Part shown: positions 55,453 to 62,832 of the stretch, in pieces | Position numbering within the stretch: the first letter of the stretch is position 1 | Layout of the letters: each line of letters starts with the position of its first letter | DNA from: Thiobacillus sp. 0-1251 | GTDB lineage: Bacteria > Pseudomonadota > Gammaproteobacteria > Burkholderiales > Thiobacillaceae | Length of the DNA: 64,000 bases | Direction of reading: 5' to 3' | Assembly: GCA_001899305.1 (NCBI GenBank) | Contig: MKWL01000021.1 | Coordinates: 300,227-364,226 of the forward strand | Made by a program: the position numbers and the translations under genes | The notes under the pieces: model-generated | The model's database searches: none | Told to the model about the DNA's origin: nothing | Seen by the model: only the letters and a program-made list of their open reading frames with translations

Positions 55453-55923
55453 ATGCACCCATACAGAAACTTTCTGCTCATGATTTTGGCTGCATCGTTG
55501 CTGATGTTCGGTTTGATGTACCTGAACACCTATCAACTCAGTCATGTTTGGTTCAGTCAAACCCGCATGTTCATGACCTTGATCATGTCTGGCTGCATGT
55601 CGCTGGTCATGCTATTTTTTATGCGCCACATGTATAAGGATCGACGCGCCAACACAGTGATCGTCGTCGGCGGCATCGGCTTAATCGGTTTGGGTCTGTG
55701 GCTCGTGAGGAGCCAGGTAACGGTGGGAGATGTTGCATGGATGGAAGCCATGATTCCCCATCATTCAATTGCGATTCTCACGAGTGAACGCGCGCGCATC
55801 GCAGACCCCCGTGTAAGAAAACTTGCAGATGGAATCGTCCAGACCCAACGGCGTGAAATTTCGGAAATGGAATTCCTCATCAACGATATTCAAGAGAAAG
55901 AAACAGGAGATCCTGTCCGCTGA
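55453..55923 (+). CDS. DUF305-domain membrane protein
   Basis: A 156-residue protein with three N-terminal hydrophobic helices ('FLLMILAASLLMFGLMYL', 'MFMTLIMSGCMSLVMLFFM', 'TVIVVGGIGLIGLGLWLV') and a C-terminal DUF305/ferritin-like helix pair with the hallmark 'EAMIPHHSIAILTSERARI' and 'LADGIVQTQRREISEMEFL'. The paired His and Met residues suggest copper or other metal binding. Base use is AT-richer than its neighbours, hinting at transfer. GGAGGCTGAAG precedes ATG 55453. Confidence 0.88.
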   Translation: MHPYRNFLLMILAASLLMFGLMYLNTYQLSHVWFSQTRMFMTLIMSGCMSLVMLFFMRHMYKDRRANTVIVVGGIGLIGLGLWLVRSQVTVGDVAWMEAMIPHHSIAILTSERARIADPRVRKLADGIVQTQRREISEMEFLINDIQEKETGDPVR

Positions 55924-56038
55924 AGTCTAACTTGTCGTTCAACACGGAACCCAACAGGGAATGACCGCTCCGCAGCAGCCATGTATTGTGGTCCGGTCAG
56001 TTCGGCGTTGGCCCTGGAATTACAGAGAGGAGTGCACG

Positions 56039-56383
56039 ATGAGCAACGAACAGATGGCACCCGAAACGAAAGGGGTGACGGTGAAGTTACTTTCGACGGT
56101 TGACCTGGGTCCTGAGATCGAGGGCATGGCCGGGCGCCAACTTCGAATGCGCATGGTGACCATCGAGCCCGGCGGCGTCTTTGGCCCGCTTCACGACCAC
56201 AAGGACCGGCCAGGCACCGTCTACATCCTGCAAGGAATGATCACGGACCATCGGAATGGCGTCGCGACGGACTATGGGCCGGGCGTGGGCTGGCCCGAGG
56301 ACAGGAACACCCTGCACTGGCTTGAGAACAGGGGAACGGTTCCGGCGGTGGAGATCTCGGTCGATATCGTGCGGCAAGAGTAG
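56039..56383 (+). CDS. Single-domain cupin protein
   Basis: A 114-residue protein with one small beta-barrel. Cupin motif 1 is 'GGVFGPLHDHKDRPGTVYIL' (in part: G-x-H-D-H then Glu replaced by Pro/Val) and motif 2 is 'DRNTLHWLENRG'. Two His remain for metal binding. Substrate unknown. GAGGAG lies 7 bp before the ATG. Its stop codon directly abuts, with no spacing, the end of a ureG relic on the other strand. Confidence 0.88.
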   Translation: MSNEQMAPETKGVTVKLLSTVDLGPEIEGMAGRQLRMRMVTIEPGGVFGPLHDHKDRPGTVYILQGMITDHRNGVATDYGPGVGWPEDRNTLHWLENRGTVPAVEISVDIVRQE

Positions 56384-56482
56384 TCAGGCCGCCTGCAGCA
56401 TGCCTTCCCGTTCGATGAAGGCAATGATGTCTGCCAGGCCCTGTTCCGTCTTGAGGTTGGAAAAAACGAATGGCCGCGCGCC
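56384..56482 (-). pseudogene. ureG: Relic of the 3' end of ureG
   Basis: The minus strand reads '[20 protein letters not shown]' and then '[10 protein letters not shown]' before a TGA at 56386-56384. This closely matches the C-terminus of urease accessory GTPase UreG. The frame is blocked by a stop upstream (about 56485) and no other part of ureG is present, so only some 30 codons survive. It points to loss of a urease cluster at this spot. HypB was considered, but its C-terminus differs. Confidence 0.7.
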
Positions 56483-56615
56483 TCACACCCGTTCGATCAA
56501 CAATGCCCCAGGTAACGGGCAAGCCCTGTGCCAATCGGGTGCTTTTTTACAAGCAGTTGTTTTGTCTTGTTTTTATTCGCATGGAGGGCGGTCACCTCCC
56601 GTCGGGGCCGGGCGA

Positions 56616-57362
56616 TCAGCGATGCAGGCGTCCCGCCGCCGGCTGCAGGTCCGCGCTCAGCGTCTCGCGCTCGTCGAAGACGAAACAATCGCCGCGATAA
56701 TGCGCCCCGCCGACTTCCTCGAAATACTTGAGGATGCCGCCTTCGAGCTGGTACACGTGCTCGATGCCGATTGCCTTCATGTGGATGGCGGCCTTTTCGC
56801 AGCGGATGCCGCCGGTGCAGAACGACACCACGGTCTTGCCGGCATAGTCGGACAGATGGGCGGCCAGCCGCGGGGGAAATTCGCTGAAGACGCCGATGTC
56901 GTAGTCGACGGCGTTCTCGAAGGTACCGGCCGCCACTTCGTAGTCGTTGCGGGTATCGAGCATCACCACCGGGCGGCCTTCGTCGTCGCAGCCGCGATCG
57001 AGCCACTGCTTCAGCGTCGCGGCCGGCACCGAGGGAGCACGGCCCGCCTCCGGACGGATCAGCGGGTGCTTCATGGTGATGATTTCCTTCTTCAGCCGCA
57101 CCCGCATGCGCTTGAACGGCGGCTCGGCCGACAGGCTCTCCTTGGGCGCAAGATCGCCGAAGCGCGGATCGGCGCGCAGATGGGCGACGATGGCGTCGAT
57201 CGCCTGGCGCGAGCCGGCCAGGAACACGTTGATGCCTTCCGGCGCCAGCAGGATGGTGCCCTTGAGGTCGAGGGCAAGGCAGCGCGCGGTGAGATCGGCC
57301 TTCAAGGCCTCGCGGTCGGCGAGGGAAACGAATTTGTAGCAGGAGATATTGACGACTGACAC
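56616..57362 (-). CDS. trhO: tRNA uridine(34) hydroxylase TrhO (rhodanese-like, YceA)
   Basis: A 248-residue enzyme making 5-hydroxyuridine at the wobble position of some tRNAs using oxygen. The N-terminal acylphosphatase-like domain shows '[19 protein letters not shown]', and the rhodanese domain '[17 protein letters not shown]' with the active-site loop '[14 protein letters not shown]', matching YceA. Translation begins at GTG 57362. It is divergent from the MscS gene across a 224-bp region with a 19-bp inverted repeat. Confidence 0.95.
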   Translation of the reverse strand: MSVVNISCYKFVSLADREALKADLTARCLALDLKGTILLAPEGINVFLAGSRQAIDAIVAHLRADPRFGDLAPKESLSAEPPFKRMRVRLKKEIITMKHPLIRPEAGRAPSVPAATLKQWLDRGCDDEGRPVVMLDTRNDYEVAAGTFENAVDYDIGVFSEFPPRLAAHLSDYAGKTVVSFCTGGIRCEKAAIHMKAIGIEHVYQLEGGILKYFEEVGGAHYRGDCFVFDERETLSADLQPAAGRLHR

Positions 57363-57376
57363 GGTAAAACCCTTTC

Positions 57377-57478
57377 ATTCCGATTCCAGATCCAACCTGG
57401 CTTTGTCGCCTTCGCCTTGCCGTGCGACAGCACTGTCTGCGGCTCGGCTTCGCGCCACTTTGGATCTGGAATCGGAAT
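57377..57478. repeat. Perfect 19-bp inverted repeat between trhO and the MscS gene
   Basis: Arms 57377-57395 and 57460-57478 are exact inverted copies, separated by 64 bp that itself holds GTCGC/GCGAC short stems. It lies in the divergent promoter region. It might be an operator pair, a small mobile palindrome or a structured leader. Confidence 0.65.
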
Positions 57479-57586
57479 CAGCAAGTCGGCATTATCCCGG
57501 AAACCGTCCCCACGGGATCAACCGGCCGGTTCTGCCCTGCCGGGGGTTTTGATACCCTTCGGTCTTCCCCCTGCCTTTTCCCGATC

Positions 57587-58411
57587 ATGGACGAACAACT
57601 GCAAACGCTGGCATACGCCAAGAAAACCGCGATCGAGCTGGCCGTCCAGTTCGGCCCCAAGCTGCTGGTGGCGCTGCTGATCCTGGTGGCGGGCTATTAC
57701 GTCGGGCGCTGGGTGGGCAAGCTGGTCGACTCCATGCTGGCGAAACTCGGGCTCGACGAGCCGCTACGCGTGCTGCTGGTTCGCATCGTGCGCATCCTGG
57801 TGCTGGGTCTGTTCCTCATCATGGCGCTGCAGAACCTGGGGGTGCAGCTGTTGCCGCTGATCGCCGGGCTGGGCGTGGCCGGTGCGGGCATCGCGCTGGC
57901 CATGCAGGGTGTGCTGGGCAACCTGGCGGCCGGGCTGACGATCCTCTTCACCCGGCCGTTCCACGTGGGCGAATACATTTCCATCGTCGACGAGGAGGGC
58001 ACGGTCGAGGATATCAAGCTGTTCAATACCGTGCTGAGCCATCCCGATCGCTCGCGCATCGTCATCCCCAACCGCAAGATCGTCGGCGAGATCCTGCACA
58101 ATTTCGGCACGCTGCGACAGCTCGACGTGATCGTCAACGTGGCTTACGACACCGACATCCGGCAAGCGCTTGCCACCATTCAGGACTTGCTGCGCGCGCA
58201 CCCGAAGATCCTGCAGGAACCGGAGCCTTTCATCCGCGTGCTGGCGCTGACCGATTCCAGCGTGCAGATCGCGATCCGCCCCTGGACTGCGACGGCCGAT
58301 TTCTACGTCACAGGGGGTGAGGTCACGCAGGCCGTGCTGGAAACCTTCCGCGAGCGCGGCATCCAGATTCCCTTCCCGCAGCGCGAAGTACGCCTGCTCG
58401 GCCCGGCATGA
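57587..58411 (+). CDS. Small-conductance mechanosensitive channel, MscS family
   Basis: A 274-residue heptameric inner-membrane channel that opens on osmotic downshift. Three helices are followed by the pore-lining TM3 ('GLGVAGAGIALAMQGVLGNL' with the Gly/Ala packing pattern), the beta domain ('FHVGEYISIVDEEGTVEDI', 'NRKIVGEILHNFG') and an alpha/beta C-terminal domain. Length is close to E. coli MscS (286). ATG 57587 gives the short N-terminal tail normal for the family. The last 4 bp overlap the next gene. Confidence 0.95.
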   Translation: MDEQLQTLAYAKKTAIELAVQFGPKLLVALLILVAGYYVGRWVGKLVDSMLAKLGLDEPLRVLLVRIVRILVLGLFLIMALQNLGVQLLPLIAGLGVAGAGIALAMQGVLGNLAAGLTILFTRPFHVGEYISIVDEEGTVEDIKLFNTVLSHPDRSRIVIPNRKIVGEILHNFGTLRQLDVIVNVAYDTDIRQALATIQDLLRAHPKILQEPEPFIRVLALTDSSVQIAIRPWTATADFYVTGGEVTQAVLETFRERGIQIPFPQREVRLLGPA

Positions 58412-59286
58412 AGCGCGCCGCCCCCCTCGCCAGCCGCGCGCCAAAAGCGGCCTACACCGACCCGCTGGCCGAGGTGCTGCGCCCCGGACAGTCGGTCGAG
58501 CTGCTGAAGGAACTGCACATCCTCACGCGCGACGGCAAGCTCAACCAGGACAGCCGCCGCAAGCTGAAGCAGGTGTATCACCTGTGCAACTTCATCGAGC
58601 CGCTGCTGGACGACGTGCTGGGCCGGCAGGACACGCTGACGCTCGCCGACCACGGCGCCGGCAAGTCGTATCTGGGCTTCATCCTGTATGACCTGTTCCT
58701 GAAGGCGCGTCCCGGTGCGCACATCTATGGCATCGAGACGCGCGACGACCTGGTGGAAAAGTCACGCGAACTGGCGGCCCGACTGGGGTTCGAGCGCATG
58801 TCGTTCCTGAATGCCACGGTCGCGGAATCGATCACCACCGAGAGCCTGCCGCCACGCATCGACATCGTCACCGCGCTGCATGCCTGCAATACTGCGACCG
58901 ACGACGCCATCCAGTTCGCGCTCGCCAAACAGGCCCGCCACATCGTGTTGGTGCCGTGCTGCCAGGCCGAGGTCGCGGCCGTGTTGCGCAAGCACAAGAA
59001 CGAATCCTTCGGCAAAACCCCGCTGTCGGAAATCTGGCGCCACCCGATCCACACCCGCGAATTCGGCAGCCAGCTGACCAACGTGCTGCGCTGCCTGCAG
59101 CTGGAATCGCACGGCTATGCGGTCACTGTCACCGAGCTGGTGGGCTGGGAGCACTCGCTGAAGAACGAACTCATCATCGCCACCCAGGCAAACGCGCCGC
59201 GCCGCAACGCACGGGAACGCCTGCAGCAGATCCTGGTTGAACTCAACCTGCAGGAACTCGAAGCACGTTTTCTGGGAACCCCATAA
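58408..59286 (+). CDS. Class I SAM-dependent methyltransferase (Methyltransf_32-like)
   Basis: A 292-residue cytosolic protein. After a basic helical N-terminus the SAM-binding motif I is 'LTLADHGAGKSYLGFIL', with the acidic strand-2 end in 'IYGIETRDDLVEKSREL'. 'IVTALHACNTATDDAIQFAL' and 'VLVPCCQAEVA' are typical of a family shared with METTL25/RRNAD1-like proteins (motif 'HxC...D', 'PCC'). The substrate, possibly RNA or ribosomal protein, is unknown. It is coupled to the MscS gene (ATGA). Confidence 0.85.
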   Translation: MKRAAPLASRAPKAAYTDPLAEVLRPGQSVELLKELHILTRDGKLNQDSRRKLKQVYHLCNFIEPLLDDVLGRQDTLTLADHGAGKSYLGFILYDLFLKARPGAHIYGIETRDDLVEKSRELAARLGFERMSFLNATVAESITTESLPPRIDIVTALHACNTATDDAIQFALAKQARHIVLVPCCQAEVAAVLRKHKNESFGKTPLSEIWRHPIHTREFGSQLTNVLRCLQLESHGYAVTVTELVGWEHSLKNELIIATQANAPRRNARERLQQILVELNLQELEARFLGTP

Positions 59287-59338
59287 GCCGCAAACCATCC
59301 TATGCTTCGAAGGCATCGTTAATTTTGCGGATCGAATC

Positions 59339-59896
59339 ATGCGCCTGCCCGCTTCGCCGTTTCGCTTCATCGCGGCTGCCCTGTTCGCAGCCCTGGCCGG
59401 CTGCGCCACGCCGCAATACCAGACGACCGTCCGGCTGATCCCGCCAGCCGACGCGCAGGGCCGCGCCTGCGTGCAGAGCTGCGATGCCAAGAAAGCGACC
59501 TGCCAGAACGATTGCCAGACCCGCTACCAGGCCTGCGTGAAAGCGCTCGAACCCCAGGTGGAAGCACGCTATCTCGATGCGCTGAAAAAGTACGAACTCG
59601 AGTTGAAGCAGTATGCGGCGGCGTTGCGGCACTATGAAATGCAGATGCAGTTCGACTGGATGAACCGCTACCCCTTCTACCCTTACTGGTGGGACCCGTG
59701 GCCGGGGCCCTATTTCCCGCCGCCCTATCGCGAACCGGTGATGCCGACGCGTGAAGGCGTGCGCGCGCAACTGGAAAAATCCGAGTGCAAGGCCGACTGC
59801 GGCTGCCTGCCGGCCTACGACACCTGTTTCGTCGGCTGCGGCGGCCAGCGCGTGACCGAGACGGTGTGCATCAAGAACTGTCCGCCCGCGAAATGA
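59339..59896 (+). CDS. Cys-rich lipoprotein
   Basis: A 185-residue lipoprotein with lipobox 'LAGC', Cys22. The mature part has a Cys-rich helix ('CVQSCDAKKATCQNDCQTRYQAC' in part: spacing C-x3-C-x6-C-x3-C-x6-C), a charged helix, and an aromatic segment 'RYPFYPYWWDPWPGPYFPPP' (in part). A second Cys-rich end follows ('CKADCGCLPAYDTCFVGCGG'). Paired disulfides in the periplasm are likely. No named family is recognised. ATG 59339 is the start that yields a proper signal. Confidence 0.82.
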   Translation: MRLPASPFRFIAAALFAALAGCATPQYQTTVRLIPPADAQGRACVQSCDAKKATCQNDCQTRYQACVKALEPQVEARYLDALKKYELELKQYAAALRHYEMQMQFDWMNRYPFYPYWWDPWPGPYFPPPYREPVMPTREGVRAQLEKSECKADCGCLPAYDTCFVGCGGQRVTETVCIKNCPPAK

Positions 59897-59899
59897 GGC

Positions 59900-60442
59900 T
59901 TATGCCGCCGCCTGAAGCGTAGCCAGCTTCACCGGTACGCTGGCGGTGTCGGTGTTGATCCAGATTTCGCCATCCTGCACCATGCATTGCAGGCGCATGC
60001 TGCGTGCGGCCAGTGCCGCCAGCGCCTGGCTGGTTTCGGCGGGCAGCTGCAACACGGTCAGATTGGCAAAGCGCGTGAGTTTGCCGGCGACCTGCTTCCA
60101 CCACACGTCGCAACTGCTGCTGTAGCAGAGCACCACGACCTGTTCGGCGCGACCGCACGCGCGGCGGATGCGCGCCTCGTCGGGCTGGCCGAGATCGATC
60201 CACAGTGTGATCTCGCCCACCAGGTTCTTCACCCACACTTCCGGCTCGTCGACATCGAACAGGCCCTTGGTGAAGGCGATGCCTTCCTGCGCATGCAGCG
60301 CGTAGGCCAGCACCCGCACCATCATGCGTTCGTCAGTTTCGGAAGGATGGCGTGCAATCGTCAGCGCATGGTCACCGTAGACGTGGCGGTCCATGTCGGC
60401 AATCTGCAGGTCGGCTTTGTAGATGGTGGCTTTGAGCGCCAT
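59900..60442 (-). CDS. yaeQ: YaeQ family protein
   Basis: A 180-residue protein with the family N-terminus 'MALKATIYKADLQIADMDRH', 'ARHPSETDERMMVRVLAYAL', and 'TLWIDLGQPDEARIRRACGRA' in the middle. YaeQ has a PD-(D/E)XK nuclease-like fold whose biochemical role is unclear; it was reported to complement loss of RfaH-like activity, a claim that is debated. The stop lies 3 bp from the convergent lipoprotein gene. ATG 60442 has GGGGAGG-like spacing upstream. Confidence 0.92.
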   Translation of the reverse strand: MALKATIYKADLQIADMDRHVYGDHALTIARHPSETDERMMVRVLAYALHAQEGIAFTKGLFDVDEPEVWVKNLVGEITLWIDLGQPDEARIRRACGRAEQVVVLCYSSSCDVWWKQVAGKLTRFANLTVLQLPAETSQALAALAARSMRLQCMVQDGEIWINTDTASVPVKLATLQAAA

Positions 60443-60504
60443 GGGGAGGTCTCGCTTGAAACGCAAAAATGCCCGAACGGCATCAATACCCAGAGGGCAT
60501 AAAT

Positions 60505-60533
60505 AAAAAAACCCCGGCGAACCGGGGTTTTTT
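60505..60533. terminator. Bidirectional terminator downstream of the cold-shock gene
   Basis: A 9-bp perfect stem (60509-60517 with 60522-60530) with a CGAA loop, A run on the left and T run on the right, gives a terminator on both strands. It ends the leftward cold-shock transcript. Confidence 0.9.
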
Positions 60534-60551
60534 CACATCAGGTCGAAAAGA

Positions 60552-60758
60552 TTACGACATGACCTGGATGTTCGAAGCTTGCTTGCCCTTGGGGCCAGTC
60601 GTCACTTCGAAGCTGACTTTCTGGTTTTCCTGCAGGGACTTGAAGCCGCTGGAGTTGATTGCGGAGAAATGTGCAAAGAGGTCCTCGCCGCCGTTATCCG
60701 GAGTGATGAAACCAAAACCTTTTGCATCGTTGAACCACTTAACAGTACCCGTTTCCAT
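60552..60758 (-). CDS. CspA-family cold-shock RNA chaperone
   Basis: A 68-residue five-stranded OB-fold protein. RNP1 'KGFGFITPD' and RNP2 'DLFAHFSAI' are both intact, preceded by '[10 protein letters not shown]'. It melts mRNA secondary structure. The long leader (about 110 nt from the predicted promoter) is typical of genes with temperature-controlled leaders. Whether this copy is cold-induced or constitutive cannot be told. Confidence 0.97.
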   Translation of the reverse strand: METGTVKWFNDAKGFGFITPDNGGEDLFAHFSAINSSGFKSLQENQKVSFEVTTGPKGKQASNIQVMS

Positions 60759-60872
60759 CTTGTTTCCTATCTATCTAAAAAAATTGAGCGACATGCTCCA
60801 TCGATCGAATTTCAAGGAAAAAGGCTTACCAGAGGTACCGCAATTTAAAGCTTGAATCCAACAGATGGTGTA

Positions 60873-60901
60873 TTGATAACACATAAGATTCAGATGTCCA
60901 A
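60873..60901 (-). promoter_or_regulatory. Promoter of the cold-shock gene
   Basis: On the minus strand TTGGAC (60901-60896), a 17-bp spacer and TATCAA (60878-60873) are followed by an AT-rich leader of about 110 nt before the ATG. Confidence 0.6.
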
Positions 60902-60909
60902 GATTTTTT

Positions 60910-61431
60910 TCATCCGCCTGCCAGCGGGCGCAACACCAGCGTGTCACCGCGTTGGGTGAATTCCAGGTGCTTCAGCACGCTCATGCCCAGCAATACCTGA
61001 TCCTCCGCCATGCCGGGATTGAGGCTGGCCGGCACATTGCGCAGCACGAAGGGCCCGAAGGCCAGTGCGCCGATCCGGGTGGCACGGGTGGTTACCGTGC
61101 CGTTGGCGGTCATCGACTGCTGATACGCGCCGGCCTCGAGTCCGAGCTCACCCGCCAGATGGGCCGGCACCGATACCAGGGTGGCGCCGGTATCGAGCAG
61201 GAAGCTGACCGGCCGGCCATTGATCGCCCCCGGAAAAACATAGTGTCCGTTGCCGCTGCGCTTCAGGACCAGTTCGGCACCCGGCGCGAGTTGCAGGTCG
61301 CGATTGGGATGGTCGCGTGCCTGCAGACTGTTCTCGAAATAGAGATAGAACATTCCCAGAACCAGCAGGCTGGCGACGAAGGCCATGCCGCGACCAAGCT
61401 GACGATGGGGATTAGGCTCGTTCTCTTGCAT
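60910..61431 (-). CDS. Membrane-anchored retropepsin-like aspartic protease
   Basis: A 173-residue protein of the clan AA (TIGR02281-like) type. One N-terminal helix ('GMAFVASLLVLGMFYLYF') anchors a periplasmic domain carrying the active-site triad 'FLLDTGATLVSVP', 'ATRIGALAFGPFVLRNVPA' and the flap-related 'VLLGMSVLKHLEFTQRGDTL' in part. The molecule would dimerise to build the active site. Its substrate is unknown. It is divergent from the metalloprotease gene, with 103 bp between. Confidence 0.9.
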   Translation of the reverse strand: MQENEPNPHRQLGRGMAFVASLLVLGMFYLYFENSLQARDHPNRDLQLAPGAELVLKRSGNGHYVFPGAINGRPVSFLLDTGATLVSVPAHLAGELGLEAGAYQQSMTANGTVTTRATRIGALAFGPFVLRNVPASLNPGMAEDQVLLGMSVLKHLEFTQRGDTLVLRPLAGG

Positions 61432-61534
61432 TCTGATTCATCGTGCTCGGTAGTTTCTTGCTGCAGGGCCATCAAGAATAGTCGCGTCAAGGCCGACTAT
61501 ATTCACAGAAGCGGCAATTGTGAAAGGGGAAGCG

Positions 61535-62272
61535 ATGTTCACCCTGACAGATCATTCAGCATGGTCAGGCGTCAGATACGGCGTAGGTCTGAGCCTGCTT
61601 CTGTGCGCAAGTTTCCTTCATGCGCATGCCGCGCAGCCTGCCGCCGCAGTCTGGTTCCCGGATGCCCCGACTTTTCGCCACTATGCCTGGACCGACCCGC
61701 CCTGTCCCGGATGCTCGGACCTCGACCCGCAGCCCACCTGGACCCGCATGGCCCAACTCGCCGGCCTGTCCGACGTGCATTTCAAGCGTGCACCGGACGA
61801 CAGCGAGGGCGATGCCTATTCCCTTGCGCCGAATGTCATCGTGTTGTCGCCTTCGGCGCAGAAGCTGCCATCCTGCCAACTGGCGTTTGTGATCGGACAC
61901 GAAATCGTCCACATTGCACAGCGCCACTTCGACGAGGACGCCATCGCCCTGTCCGTCTATTCCGGCAAGCCTCCCTACTGGACCCACGACGGCGATGACG
62001 CCATGCAGCTAGCCAATGGCGATTTCGGCTTGGCACTCAAGCTGTCCCCTTTGTGGAAACAACAGGAACGCGAAGCCGACTGGCTCGGTTCACTGCTGGC
62101 GGCGCAGGTCTGCGGCTGCAGTCTCGAAAAAGGCGCGCTGGCCTATTTCCACCCGGGCGACGGCGATGGGGGCGGCATTGCCGCTGCCCACCCGCCAGAC
62201 ACGGAACGCATCCGCCAACTCATACCCTTTACCGAATCGGCCCGGCGCCTGATGGCCATGGTCCCGCACTGA
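61535..62272 (+). CDS. Exported M48-like zinc metalloprotease
   Basis: A 245-residue protein with a signal peptide ('GLSLLLCASFLHAHA') and a zinc site 'VIGHEIVHIAQRH' (HExxH) plus the third ligand in 'EREADWLGSLLAA' (E-x3-D), the M48/gluzincin pattern. Six further Cys suggest disulfides ('PPCPGCSDLD', 'QVCGCSLEKG'). It ends with 'AHPPDTERIRQL', as in BepA/LoiP-type M48 proteins, where the segment helps shape the site. A role in outer-membrane protein quality control is plausible. ATG 61535 has AAAGGGG upstream. Confidence 0.85.
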   Translation: MFTLTDHSAWSGVRYGVGLSLLLCASFLHAHAAQPAAAVWFPDAPTFRHYAWTDPPCPGCSDLDPQPTWTRMAQLAGLSDVHFKRAPDDSEGDAYSLAPNVIVLSPSAQKLPSCQLAFVIGHEIVHIAQRHFDEDAIALSVYSGKPPYWTHDGDDAMQLANGDFGLALKLSPLWKQQEREADWLGSLLAAQVCGCSLEKGALAYFHPGDGDGGGIAAAHPPDTERIRQLIPFTESARRLMAMVPH

Positions 62273-62280
62273 GGCGGCAG

Positions 62281-62766
62281 TCAGGCGATGTGCTGCATGC
62301 GCGGCTGGCTGAAGTGGCAGTGCGGCGCATCGCCGAAAATGTCGCGCAGATAGCGGGTCTCGATGTGCAGCAGGCGTTCGTGGTCGCCCCCCTCCAGATA
62401 GACATCCGGTTGCGCCATCAGATCGTCGTCCCACACCATTTCCACGCCCCAGGCATTCGGTAGACCCGGTACCACGCCGGGCTCGCATTCGCCGAACAGG
62501 CGGCTCACGCTGGCTTCGTCGGCCAGGCTGAATTCCACGCCGTGGTCGAGGCCCAGCCTGCCGAGATGGACTTCCTGGTCAGCAGGGATCATCGCCACCA
62601 TCTGGCAGCCGACGCCGTCGAGCAGCACGCCCTTGGCCACGCGGTTGGACGGAATCCCTGCCGCACGTGCCGTTTCGGCGCTGGTGTGCGTGTGTGGGTG
62701 CGCGACGATGTCGAATGGAATCATGTGCTCGTCGAGAAAGCGCGCCATGCGGTGAAGTGCGTTCAT
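62281..62766 (-). CDS. YbaK/EbsC-family aminoacyl-tRNA deacylase
   Basis: A 161-residue trans-editing protein that hydrolyses mischarged tRNA. The fold is shown by 'FDIVAHPHTHTSAETARAAG', the catalytic-type Lys in 'RVAKGVLLDG', 'QMVAMIPADQEVHLGRL' and a C-terminal 'GECEPGVVPGLPNAWGVEM', where the GxxP loop is conserved. Whether it acts on Cys-tRNA-Pro, Ala-tRNA-Pro or another substrate is not evident. CCAGGAGA precedes the ATG. Confidence 0.93.
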   Translation of the reverse strand: MNALHRMARFLDEHMIPFDIVAHPHTHTSAETARAAGIPSNRVAKGVLLDGVGCQMVAMIPADQEVHLGRLGLDHGVEFSLADEASVSRLFGECEPGVVPGLPNAWGVEMVWDDDLMAQPDVYLEGGDHERLLHIETRYLRDIFGDAPHCHFSQPRMQHIA

Positions 62767-62832
62767 GATCGTCTCCTGGCAAAGAAATGAACGACTTTCA
62801 CTATAGTTCAGACCCCGTCCGGCCGCTGGCGG

